Below, one piece after another: positions 1-6,352 of a DNA stretch of 7,715 nucleotides. A program made the translations under genes and the position numbers. The notes beneath the pieces are model-generated. The model searched no databases. It had not been told where the DNA came from and saw only the letters and a program-made list of their open reading frames with translations. The stretch lies in contig JACPCC010000030.1 in the NCBI GenBank assembly GCA_016179995.1, forward strand, positions 1 to 7,715. The letters run 5' to 3'. The DNA is from Candidatus Woesearchaeota archaeon. GTDB taxonomy: Archaea; Nanobdellota; Nanobdellia; Woesearchaeales; GW2011-AR9. The stretch's first letter is position 1; every line of letters begins with the position of its first letter.

Positions 1-1
1 G

Positions 2-1303
2 GTTGATGGTAACCATACACTAATTATCTTCAGTAATGATACTGCCGGGAATGTAAATAGGACACAGACTCTAAGCTTTATCTTTGACCATGTGGCGCCG
101 ACGGTTTATCTGGTCAATAGTTCTTACTCTGTTGCAAATAATACTCCGTTAATTGTGTTTAACTTCACAGATAATGTAGATGACATTGTAAATTGTACTA
201 TTTATAATAGCAGTAATAACAAATTAGCTGTAAACATCTCTATCTTTAATAATGGTACAACTACAAATGCTAAGTTTAACACTCTTTCTGATGGGACCTA
301 TTATAATGTTTCAGTAAATTGTACTGATGATACTAGGTTAATCGGAAGGTCAAACTCGATTAATATTACTATAGACATTACTGCACCATCATTAAGTAGC
401 TTAGGCAGTTCTGGAGTGACCGATAGTGCAGCTAGTTTAAGTGTAACAACGAGTGAAGCAGCTACTTGTAGATATGCTGGCGGCAGTAATTCGGGTTATT
501 CTGCAATGACTAGTTTTAGTACAACCGGAGCAACAAGTCACTCAACCTCATTGACAGGCTTATCTGCTGGAACTGGCTATACTTATTATGTTAGGTGTCA
601 GGATTCACTCGCCAATGAAGGTTCTGGTTCAACTGCATTTACAACATCAGCTGCTCCTAGTGGCGGTGGCGGTAGTGGTGGTGCAGGCGGTGGTGTTCCT
701 GTTACTGTGCCGGGTACATTTGCTAAAGAAGTTTGGACTTCTATTAACAGTGGGGAAACAGCTACTGTAGTGGTCGCTAATGGAGCTATTGGAGTTACGG
801 AAGTAAGTTTTGCTGTCGATAAAACTACTTATGGTGCTTGGGTGAAAGTAGAAAGAATAGACAGTCTGCCTGCTACGATTAGCAGCTTTGGCGGTCAAGT
901 CTATAAAAATGTAAAAATTACTGAAAGTAATATCGAGAAAGTTTTGAAAGACGATAAAGCTACAATTGATTTTAAAGTAGAGAAAACTTGGCTTGCAGAA
1001 AAGAAACTTAACAAAGAACAAGTGGCAATGTTCAGATCTGTTGATAATAGATGGACTGAATTAAAAACTACTTTTGGTGAAGATGACGGAACATACGTAC
1101 ATTATTCAGCAATAACACCTGGCTTTAGTTATTTTGTGATTGGTTCTAAGAGTGGAACTATGGTTGTTGCTGCGCCAGGCATTACCAAAGAAGAAGCTGT
1201 GCCTAAGTTGGGGGAAACTGCTCCTGCTGCTGGTGAAGAAGTTGTAGTCGATGAAGCAGGTGAAGATGTTGTCGGTGGAGCTAAGAAGATGAATTTTTTT
1301 TAA
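2..1303 (+). CDS. Surface/secreted protein with Ig-like and Fn3-like domains and a PGF-pre-PGF domain (5' truncated by window)
   Basis: The frame is open from base 2, so the GTG at 92 is not the true start and about 30 more residues are visible upstream. Counting from GTG92, residues 1-97 form an Ig-like beta domain with a likely disulfide pair C35/C77. Residues 98-188 form a second, Fn3-like domain with C126/C169 (TCRY ... YVRCQD). A Gly/Ser linker (190-201) leads into residues 208-351, which match the archaeal PGF-pre-PGF domain: a VTEVSF strand, a TIDFKVEKTWL segment, a W-T-E-L strand and the hallmark TPGFSYFVIG end. At least ten N-x-S/T sequons suggest N-glycosylation outside the membrane. 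The tail (352-403) is acidic and Ala/Gly-rich with no transmembrane helix or PGF-CTERM segment, so the mode of anchoring is unknown. The signal peptide would lie outside the window. Function beyond cell-surface adhesion or structure cannot be said. Confidence 0.85.
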   Translation, partial: VDGNHTLIIFSNDTAGNVNRTQTLSFIFDHVAPTVYLVNSSYSVANNTPLIVFNFTDNVDDIVNCTIYNSSNNKLAVNISIFNNGTTTNAKFNTLSDGTYYNVSVNCTDDTRLIGRSNSINITIDITAPSLSSLGSSGVTDSAASLSVTTSEAATCRYAGGSNSGYSAMTSFSTTGATSHSTSLTGLSAGTGYTYYVRCQDSLANEGSGSTAFTTSAAPSGGGGSGGAGGGVPVTVPGTFAKEVWTSINSGETATVVVANGAIGVTEVSFAVDKTTYGAWVKVERIDSLPATISSFGGQVYKNVKITESNIEKVLKDDKATIDFKVEKTWLAEKKLNKEQVAMFRSVDNRWTELKTTFGEDDGTYVHYSAITPGFSYFVIGSKSGTMVVAAPGITKEEAVPKLGETAPAAGEEVVVDEAGEDVVGGAKKMNFF

Positions 1304-1320
1304 GATAATACTCTTTTTTT
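1294..1320 (+). terminator. T-tract terminator after the surface protein gene
   Basis: Two T tracts, 1294-1301 (overlapping the TAA stop) and 1314-1320, follow the surface protein gene on the sense strand. Archaeal RNA polymerase commonly terminates at such U-tracts without a hairpin. The position fits the tight convergent arrangement with the DUF192 gene that ends at 1331. Confidence 0.45.
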
Positions 1321-1330
1321 AAGAAATAAG

Positions 1331-1669
1331 TTAACTTTTTAGTATTATTTTATCTCCTACAGAAATTAAATTCTTGGAATTTTTTTCAGCTATTTCTAGC
1401 AATACTTTTGCTTTTTTATCTGAATTCCATAGAGTAAATGGTAGGAATTTAAGCTTTATTTCTATTACTCTATTATTTTTATTTAAGAGGACTATTTCTA
1501 ATGGAAAGAAAACGAAAAAGTTGTGAAGTGATATGGGTCTCTCTTCTTTGAAAATCATGACTAAATTTTGTTTTTTTCTGAACATTAAACCTCTTATTTG
1601 TGAGGAAAGAGTTTTACAAACAATCTCTTTTTGTGAGATTATCTTTTTTTTAGTTTGGTTGATAATCAT
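1331..1669 (-). CDS. DUF192 family protein, small cytosolic
   Basis: This 112-residue protein carries the DUF192 pattern: C-K-T-L-x5-R-G-L-M-F-R at residues 18-31, a central hydrophobic strand P-L-E-I-V-L-L followed by N-N-R-V-I-E-I, and a C-terminal V-G-D-K-I-I-L strand (about 103-110). Many family members are secreted, but no signal peptide is seen here, so it is probably cytosolic. The usual W-M-K-N-T segment is replaced by S-L-H-N-F and the following Asp by Glu (PLEI), so it is a divergent member. The molecular function of DUF192 is not established. The ATG at 1669 lies 26 bp from the centre of a TATA box, which supports this start and leaderless transcription. The gene is convergent with the surface protein gene (27-bp gap) and divergent from the kinase gene. 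Confidence 0.8.
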   Translation of the reverse strand: MIINQTKKKIISQKEIVCKTLSSQIRGLMFRKKQNLVMIFKEERPISLHNFFVFFPLEIVLLNKNNRVIEIKLKFLPFTLWNSDKKAKVLLEIAEKNSKNLISVGDKIILKS

Positions 1670-1691
1670 AAAGTTAGGGATTTTCTTTGAG

Positions 1692-1699
1692 TTTAAATA
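1692..1699 (-). promoter_or_regulatory. TATA box for the DUF192 gene
   Basis: On the minus strand this reads TATTTAAA. Its centre is 26 bp upstream of the ATG at 1669, the spacing at which archaeal transcription starts, so the mRNA is predicted to be leaderless. Confidence 0.6.
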
Positions 1700-1769
1700 A
1701 GCTTTTGTTTTTGAACTCTCTACTGTTTTTTTTAAGTATTTTTAGCTTAAACTTATTATTAGGGAAACA

Positions 1770-1777
1770 TTTAAATA
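1770..1777 (+). promoter_or_regulatory. Probable TATA box for the kinase gene
   Basis: TTTAAATA is preceded by a purine-rich BRE-like GGGAAAC at 1762-1768. It predicts a start near 1800 and a leader of about 31 nt before the ATG at 1831. A second TATA-like site, CATATAAAC at 1783-1791, would give an 18-nt leader, so the exact box is uncertain in this AT-rich divergent region. Confidence 0.4.
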
Positions 1778-1830
1778 AAATACATATAAACTATATGCTT
1801 TTAACCTTTTAATTTAAATAACTCTATAAA

Positions 1831-2952
1831 ATGTCACAAAAATCACAACCAAAAGCTAAATTTAAACCTCGCATGATTGGGGGCGGAGGAATGAGTTATG
1901 TCTATCAAAGTTCTCCTAATACAGTTACTAAGTTCACGCAAATTACTGAAAAACAGATTCCTGGTTTTGAGTATGAATCAGATCTCGATATTCGGGTAAG
2001 GGGTAAAATAATAATAATTAACAAAACCAATCTTTATCGCGCTAATAGTCAAGAACTTTTTCTTTTGTGTACTTCTTTGCGTGAATCATTAGTCTTAGGA
2101 GAATTAGAATCTGCTAAAGTACAAAATGTTCCAAGAGTTAAGAATTTCTATTTTGGGATGGTCAAAGGTCATTTACATTGTGCAACCATAATGGACTTAG
2201 CTGAAGGAGAGCCAACCAATCGTGTCTTTAAAGAGGAATCAGTTTTACCTGATTTGTCTAAAGTTTTGGCTGATACTGCTCAAACTTTGCTGCAGTTATC
2301 AGAAATGGGGATAGTTCATAGAGATATCAAACCAAATAATATTGTTTATAAGACCGGTGGTCGTATGGGTGAGGGAATTACTAAAGTAGTTGATTTTGGT
2401 ATTGCCAGCCGTATATCTTCTTGGCCCAGTATTTTTGAAAAAAGTTTAATTGATATTGTAGAGCATCCTTTAGTTTCTAAAGAACATTGGGGCACTTCTA
2501 TGTACCTTTCTCCCGAATCTGCTAACTATTTGAATTCTTCACCGCAGACTGATTGGTTTGCTTTAGGCTTAACTGCTTATCAATTATTAGCGGGTAGATT
2601 TGCTCCTTTAAGCCCGGATTATCCTTTTTTTATACCCGATAATATGGGGGACGAGTTTTATCATACTATTCATTTCCCTCAATTAAGAAAATATGATAAT
2701 TTTCAACGTGATATTCTGAAGGGTATACTTTACCAAAGCGGCTGTCCTAAAGATTTAGCTGAAGCAGTAGGTATCTGTCTTGATCAAATTCCGGAAAGAA
2801 GAAGTATTGTTCCTCTGAAAGAAGCAGCTGGGAAGATTGCTAGATTGGAAGTTCCATTCTGGGAAATTGAAAGATATAATAGACTTTCGGGAAGTGGCAG
2901 GGAAATATTTAATGATGATGATAATGATAGTTCGGATAGTTTTATGGATTGA
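1831..2952 (+). CDS. Hanks-type (eukaryotic-like) Ser/Thr protein kinase, cytosolic
   Basis: A 373-residue kinase with every core motif visible: a Gly-rich loop I-G-G-G-G-M-S-Y-V-Y (16-25), beta-3 lysine K34 in VTKF, a candidate alpha-C glutamate E85, the catalytic loop H163-R-D-I-K-P-N-N170 (D165 base, K167, N170 metal ligand), DFG at 188-190, the activation segment ending G-T-S-M-Y-L-S-P-E (E229), D241-W-F-A-L-G, and the subdomain XI arginine in P-E-R-R. It should therefore transfer phosphate from ATP to Ser/Thr, with targets unknown. An insert of about 40 residues separates beta-3 from alpha-C (about 38-78). The protein ends in an acidic Asp/Ser tail (361-373) that could be autophosphorylated. 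There is no transmembrane helix and no PASTA or other sensor domain. No phosphatase or FHA gene lies nearby, so it is an orphan. Confidence 0.92.
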   Translation: MSQKSQPKAKFKPRMIGGGGMSYVYQSSPNTVTKFTQITEKQIPGFEYESDLDIRVRGKIIIINKTNLYRANSQELFLLCTSLRESLVLGELESAKVQNVPRVKNFYFGMVKGHLHCATIMDLAEGEPTNRVFKEESVLPDLSKVLADTAQTLLQLSEMGIVHRDIKPNNIVYKTGGRMGEGITKVVDFGIASRISSWPSIFEKSLIDIVEHPLVSKEHWGTSMYLSPESANYLNSSPQTDWFALGLTAYQLLAGRFAPLSPDYPFFIPDNMGDEFYHTIHFPQLRKYDNFQRDILKGILYQSGCPKDLAEAVGICLDQIPERRSIVPLKEAAGKIARLEVPFWEIERYNRLSGSGREIFNDDDNDSSDSFMD

Positions 2953-3002
2953 ATAATCAATTTAGATTTAATTATTAATTACTAGGGTGTTCTTGAGGAA
3001 GT

Positions 3003-3010
3003 AATTTAAA
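3003..3010 (+). promoter_or_regulatory. TATA box for the structured leader/RNA ahead of the U32 gene
   Basis: AATTTAAA is preceded by a purine-rich GAGGAAGT (2995-3002) that resembles a BRE. The predicted start, 26 bp from the box centre, is base 3033, which is the first base of the outer stem of the structured element. That coincidence supports transcription of the element on the plus strand. Confidence 0.45.
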
Positions 3011-3032
3011 GAGTAGTTATTTATTCAATAAA

Positions 3033-3107
3033 AATGGGTTAATACCCCGCAGCTGTTGCTGATAAGCAACCTCAGAAACCGTAGTTTCTAATGTGCTGCG
3101 ACCCATT
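3033..3107 (+). ncRNA. Candidate structured RNA or structured 5' leader (unrecognised)
   Basis: Four helices can be drawn with perfect complementarity: outer stem AATGGGT (3033-3039) with ACCCATT (3101-3107); second stem CGCAGC (3048-3053) with GCTGCG (3095-3100), flush with the outer stem on the 3' side and offset by an 8-nt bulge TAATACCC on the 5' side; hairpin GTTGCT/AGCAAC (3055-3060/3065-3070) closed by GATA; and hairpin AGAAAC/GTTTCT (3074-3079/3084-3089) closed by CGTA. Together they make a three-way junction on a bulged stem. It is GC-richer than its flanks. It is not a tRNA (no T-loop and wrong arm order), and I see no C/D or H/ACA box set. It could be a stand-alone RNA or a cis-regulatory leader, since the U32 start codon is 35 nt further on. 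Confidence 0.5.
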
Positions 3108-3141
3108 CGATGAAAATGAATGATATTAATAATTTCACTAA

Positions 3142-3159
3142 ATGTCAAAAATGTCAAAA
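3142..3159 (+). repeat. 9-bp tandem duplication at the U32 start codon
   Basis: ATGTCAAAA occurs twice back to back (3142-3150, 3151-3159) and so duplicates the start codon. Either ATG can serve. The second gives MSKAKLISPVGN, a more usual N-terminus for the family, and has an AT-rich GATATTA (3122-3128) about 26 bp upstream that could drive a leaderless message. Confidence 0.7.
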
Positions 3160-4965
3160 GCTAAACTTATCTCTCCTGTCGGAAATTTCGATTGCTTAAT
3201 TGCTGCAGTTAGCAATGGTGCTGATGCAGTTTATCTTGGGAGCAAACTCTTTAATGCCAGACGTCTAGCTAATAATTTTTCTGGATCCGAACTGAGAAAA
3301 GCAGTACAATATGCCCATTTGCATGGCGTTGAAGTACATCTGACGTTAAACACTTTAATAAAAAATCAAGAGATTTGGCCGTTTTTTAATCAAGTAAGTA
3401 TGGCTGCACAATTTGGTGTAGATGCTTTAATTATGCAAGATTTAACTTTTGCACCACTAATTAAAGCCGTTTTTCCAAAATTGAAGATACATGCGTCTAC
3501 ACAATCTACATTGATGAATACTGTGGCAGTAGAATATTGGAAGAAATATGTTGATGTTTTTGTTCTCTCTCGCGAGTTGAATAGTAAAGAAATAAAAACC
3601 ATTTATGACAATACTAAAGCTAAATTGGAGGTTTTTGTTCATGGGCATTTATGCAGTTCTTATTCCGGACAGTGTTTAATTTCATCATTAATCGGCAGTC
3701 GTTCTGGAAATAGGGGTATGTGTGCAAGCTCTTGCCGTAAAAAGTATAATGGAAAATATCTACTTTCGGCTAAAGATTTATCCTTAGTTTCCAATATCAA
3801 AGAAGTTTTAGAAAGTGGAGTTAACATCTTAAAGATTGAAGGAAGAATGAAGTCAGCAGAATATGTAGCTACTACTACTCGCTATTATCGTAAACAAATT
3901 GATGCTTATTATGAAAAAAAACAGAATCATCTTACTGAGAAAGATTATCGTAATTTAAAACTAGCTTTCAATCGTGATTTCACTGGCGGTTATTTTTCCG
4001 GCGAGAAAAGTATTATTGATTCAACTATTCCCTCTAAAAGAGGAATTTTCTTAGGGCAAGTTGTTAGTGGGCAATTGTTATTGAAGGACAAGCTGCAGAA
4101 ATTTGACGGAATTAGTATGGTCTATAACGGCGAGTCTTCCGGCGGTTTTGTGCGGCAGATAAAAATTGGCGAGGTAGAAGTAGAATCTGCTAGACAAGGG
4201 CAAAAAGTGAGATTATCATTTCCTGAATTTAAAAACGGGGCCTTGGTTTTTCTACTTTCTCCGCAGGATGGTGATGATTTATTGGGGAAGTCAAAGTTGC
4301 TTTATTTCAATCTTAGTTTGGAAGTAAAAGAAGGCAGCAATCCTCTATTTAAAGGAGACGTCTTAGGTAAGAAATTCTCTTTTTCTTTAGCTGTTCCAGC
4401 CAGCAGACCATTAAAACATCCTCTTAGTAGAGGGGAATTGCTTAAAGATTTATCGCGCTTTAGCAGTCATATATTTTCTTTAAATAACTTAAGCGTAGAA
4501 ACGGACAATTCTTTTTTTCCTAAAAGTGAGTTAACTAAATTTAAAACAGAATTAGACCAAAAATTATTGGACTTATTGGTGCCTCTAGAACTTGATTTAA
4601 AGAAAAAAACAATACCTCTTCCAAGTTATGTTTCTAAAGCGGCGATGGAAAAGAAGCTTCACGTTCAAGTTTATAATTTGCAAGATGTAGGGAAAGCTTT
4701 GAAAGGCAGCGCGGATGTTGTTTATTTTGATGTGTTTTCAAAGGATGTATTTGAGACTCAAAAAATAGTGCGAAAAGCAGGAAAAGAGTTTTTTGTGCAT
4801 ACACCTATGGCCTTGCACGATAAAGATTTGAACAGAGTAGAAGAGATTATTGATAAATTAAAGCCAGATGGTGTTTTAGTGAATAATGTTGGTTTATTGC
4901 CTTATCTTTTGAAGAATAAGATCAGATTTATCTTGGGTTTGGTTCTCCTGCAGTTGCTTCTATAG
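3142..4965 (+). CDS. U32 family (RlhA-like) protein, main part of a frameshifted gene
   Basis: U32 enzymes such as E. coli RlhA and TrhP carry out tRNA/rRNA hydroxylation, although the family was first called peptidases. Residues 6-285 form the first barrel: LISPVGN, NGADAVYLG, and the U32 signature V-F-V-H-G-H-L-C-x6-C (about 164-178). C171, C178, C194 and C198 are likely iron-sulfur ligands. Residues 296-490 resemble the DUF3656-type beta domain of RlhA (RGIFLGQV, GDVLG). Residues 505-599 begin a second barrel (DGVLVNNVGLL). After G599 the frame runs into seven out-of-family residues and TAG. The family-like sequence resumes in the -1 frame at 4941, so this ORF lacks its proper C-terminus. 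The true start may be 3151. The gene is either mutated, mis-assembled or recoded. Confidence 0.85.
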   Translation: MSKMSKAKLISPVGNFDCLIAAVSNGADAVYLGSKLFNARRLANNFSGSELRKAVQYAHLHGVEVHLTLNTLIKNQEIWPFFNQVSMAAQFGVDALIMQDLTFAPLIKAVFPKLKIHASTQSTLMNTVAVEYWKKYVDVFVLSRELNSKEIKTIYDNTKAKLEVFVHGHLCSSYSGQCLISSLIGSRSGNRGMCASSCRKKYNGKYLLSAKDLSLVSNIKEVLESGVNILKIEGRMKSAEYVATTTRYYRKQIDAYYEKKQNHLTEKDYRNLKLAFNRDFTGGYFSGEKSIIDSTIPSKRGIFLGQVVSGQLLLKDKLQKFDGISMVYNGESSGGFVRQIKIGEVEVESARQGQKVRLSFPEFKNGALVFLLSPQDGDDLLGKSKLLYFNLSLEVKEGSNPLFKGDVLGKKFSFSLAVPASRPLKHPLSRGELLKDLSRFSSHIFSLNNLSVETDNSFFPKSELTKFKTELDQKLLDLLVPLELDLKKKTIPLPSYVSKAAMEKKLHVQVYNLQDVGKALKGSADVVYFDVFSKDVFETQKIVRKAGKEFFVHTPMALHDKDLNRVEEIIDKLKPDGVLVNNVGLLPYLLKNKIRFILGLVLLQLLL

Positions 4966-5220
4966 AACTAACAGCCCTGGAATTGGAACAGTTTAAAGAT
5001 AAAGCTGATTTAATTTATTATGCCCAGGGTAGACCAATTGTGATGACTTTTAATGAAGAGATAGCAAATCAAGATCTATTGGATGAGAAAAATTATCTAT
5101 TTCCTTTACGACATACGGCTACAGCTACAGAAATGTTGTTCTCTCGTAAAATAGGTTTACTGCAGAACACTTTTGAGATACTTCAAGCTGGAATTACTCA
5201 ATTGTTTTTGGATTTAGATA

Positions 5221-5250
5221 ATGGAAAGAAAGATGGAAAGAAAGATGGAA
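5221..5250 (+). repeat. 12-bp tandem repeat, 2.5 copies
   Basis: The unit ATGGAAAGAAAG is present at 5221-5232 and 5233-5244, followed by a half unit ATGGAA. It encodes G-K-K-D repeats in the loop insert of the U32 C-terminal part. The unit length is a multiple of three, so copy changes keep the frame. Confidence 0.9.
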
Positions 5251-5273
5251 CCGATAATCAGATAGATGATAGA

Positions 5274-5308
5274 ACAGGAAATAAAACAGGAAATAAAACA
5301 GGAAATAG
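5274..5308 (+). repeat. 12-bp tandem repeat, 2.9 copies
   Basis: The unit ACAGGAAATAAA is present at 5274-5285 and 5286-5297, with a partial third copy to 5308. It encodes G-N-K-T repeats in the same loop insert as the preceding tandem array, but with a different unit. Confidence 0.9.
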
Positions 5309-5502
5309 ACAAAGAGATATAACAGAAGATGATGCTGGAGATGTTTTTGAGTTGGTTTCACTTTATAGACGATTGCTTAATGGTGAAAATGTTAATGTGC
5401 AGAAGTTTAAGCGTAATGTGACGGTTGGAAATTTAAGGAAAGGAGTGATGTGAAAATTAAGTGTTGTGAAATTAATAGTTCTTAAAATTAATTTATAACC
5501 TC

Positions 5503-6306
5503 TCATCCCAAACTATATCTTACTTCTCTTTTACCCCCTTGATAACTTTGGAAGTATATTTCTTTAACATTAATCTTTAGACCTTGAGGAAAAGTATTAC
5601 TCTGTCCTTCAGATAACCAGTCAGTTTTGAAGTTGTCTAACATCAAGCGTACTCGACCATCTTCAAGGTTATATACTCTCAAAATCGCTTCTGTACCTTG
5701 TACATCGATGGAAACACTTTGTCCTTGGGAGATGGTGTAAGTGGGAATAACTGGTTCTGCTGGCTGACTGGTGCTGCTGCCGGTTGTGCTTGTAGTGCTT
5801 TCTGTAATATTTGGTTTTGGTTGGCAAGTGTTGTTCGCACAGCCATATTCGCATTTAGTCTCAGAAGTCCAGTCACAGCCTTCCATTTGATAGCCTTTCA
5901 GAAATTCTCCTTTACATTTGAATCCAGGTGTACAGGTGATATTACTTCTAGCTCGAGAAAGACATCTTCCATTATCACATACAACTGGACAGGTTTCTAC
6001 TTTTGTTACAGTACAATTTTCTAGACGATTTGCGCGATGCCTAAAATCGATGCAGCTCCAGCCCACGGTGCAGTCGGTAGAGGGGGAGGCGGTTTTTGCA
6101 TTTATGTTGGGATTTATACTATTATCCTCTAAAGTGGTATTTTCTCTCGTTGATTCTGAATCTAAAGTTTGATTTTTTTCTGGACTATTATTTGAACTGT
6201 CTTTCATAAAGTTAAGATTTAAAGAATCACAACTTACTAAAAATAAAGTGATAAATAAAGTGATTAAAATAGTTAAACTGATTAAAGTTAATTCCTTTCT
6301 ATTCAT
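5503..6306 (-). CDS. Predicted lipoprotein with two six-cysteine repeats and a C-terminal beta domain
   Basis: A 267-residue exported protein. Residues 5-25 are a hydrophobic signal ending in a lipobox L-V-S-C, so C26 is the likely lipidation and anchoring site. A low-complexity Asn/Ser/Thr linker (27-75) follows. Then come two Cys-rich units, C79/85/98/106/110/115 and C125/131/144/152/156/161, with exactly the same spacing (C-x5-C-x12-C-x7-C-x3-C-x4-C), probably disulfide-bonded outside the cell. A second Ser/Thr linker (166-185) leads to a beta-rich domain (189-267). Similar Cys units occur in surface proteins of DPANN archaea as I recall them, but no function is known to me. The ATG at 6306 is about 29 bp from a TATA box, fitting a near-leaderless message. 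The gene is convergent with the U32 gene and divergent from TFS. Confidence 0.85.
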   Translation of the reverse strand: MNRKELTLISLTILITLFITLFLVSCDSLNLNFMKDSSNNSPEKNQTLDSESTRENTTLEDNSINPNINAKTASPSTDCTVGWSCIDFRHRANRLENCTVTKVETCPVVCDNGRCLSRARSNITCTPGFKCKGEFLKGYQMEGCDWTSETKCEYGCANNTCQPKPNITESTTSTTGSSTSQPAEPVIPTYTISQGQSVSIDVQGTEAILRVYNLEDGRVRLMLDNFKTDWLSEGQSNTFPQGLKINVKEIYFQSYQGGKREVRYSLG

Positions 6307-6331
6307 TCTAAAGAGAAGGATTATTTTATGG

Positions 6332-6339
6332 TTTATATT
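6332..6339 (-). promoter_or_regulatory. TATA box for the lipoprotein gene
   Basis: On the minus strand this reads AATATAAA, preceded by an A-rich BRE-like AGAAAAC. The predicted start near 6309 leaves only about three leader bases before the ATG at 6306. The left copy of the direct repeat that flanks the palindromic element (6345-6352) abuts this promoter. Confidence 0.55.
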
Positions 6340-6344
6340 GTTTT

Positions 6345-6352
6345 CTGAATCT
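6345..6352 (+). repeat. Left direct repeat flanking the palindromic element (putative target-site duplication)
   Basis: CTGAATCT here matches 6540-6547 exactly. The last six bases, GAATCT (6347-6352), lie directly outside the terminal inverted repeat. The extra CT would overlap the element's right terminus. Confidence 0.55.

Larger units (their letters stand above)
4941..5453 (+). pseudogene. C-terminal part of the same U32 gene, in the -1 frame
   Basis: Read from base 4941, this frame gives GSPAVASIEL and then a typical U32 C-terminus: L-I-Y-Y-A-Q-G-R-P-I-V-M-T, Y-L-F-P-L-R, an I-T-Q-L-F-L-D-L strand, V-S-L-Y-R-R-L-L-N-G and the closing T-V-G-N-L-R-K-G-V. It has no ATG start (the first initiator-like codon is TTG at 4983), and the frame is closed upstream by TAA at 4917-4919. 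It is therefore the continuation of the upstream ORF rather than a separate gene. Compared with relatives, an extra low-complexity insert of about 40 charged residues (Gly/Lys/Asp/Asn/Thr) sits between the L-D-L strand and the V-S-L-Y helix and is encoded by 12-bp tandem repeats. No further stop interrupts the 170 codons, so the break is recent, artefactual or bypassed. Confidence 0.75.

Noticed and set aside
647..1021. Minus-strand ORF opposite the PGF-pre-PGF region
   Set aside because: The plus strand encodes recognisable domains throughout, while the antisense product is low-complexity Ser/Thr/Phe sequence without a family.
2953..2995. Terminator after the kinase gene
   Set aside because: The region is AT-rich with a weak AATTATTAATT palindrome but no T tract of convincing length.
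3033..3107. tRNA gene reading of the 7-bp outer stem plus hairpins
   Set aside because: There is no T-loop or anticodon arm with a 7-nt loop, and an inner stem (CGCAGC/GCTGCG) encloses both hairpins, so the arm order is not a cloverleaf.
3040..3107. Self-cleaving ribozyme (hammerhead or twister) in the same element
   Set aside because: CTGATAAG differs from the invariant CUGAUGA of hammerheads. The 5' bulge TAATACC recalls twister, but the required conserved 3' internal loop is absent because the stems abut on that side.
4420..4436. Short inverted repeat CCTCTTAGTAGAGG inside the U32 gene as an inserted palindrome
   Set aside because: Only a 5-bp stem within coding sequence that stays in frame; too short to separate from chance without other copies in the genome.
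4983..5453. Independent gene starting at TTG 4983
   Set aside because: The translation is the missing C-terminus of the upstream U32 protein and family-like residues already begin at 4941, before this TTG.
5698..6172. Plus-strand ORFs opposite the lipoprotein gene
   Set aside because: They are antisense shadows. The minus frame has a signal peptide, lipobox and conserved cysteine spacing, whereas the plus frames show only complementary Cys/Trp-rich noise.
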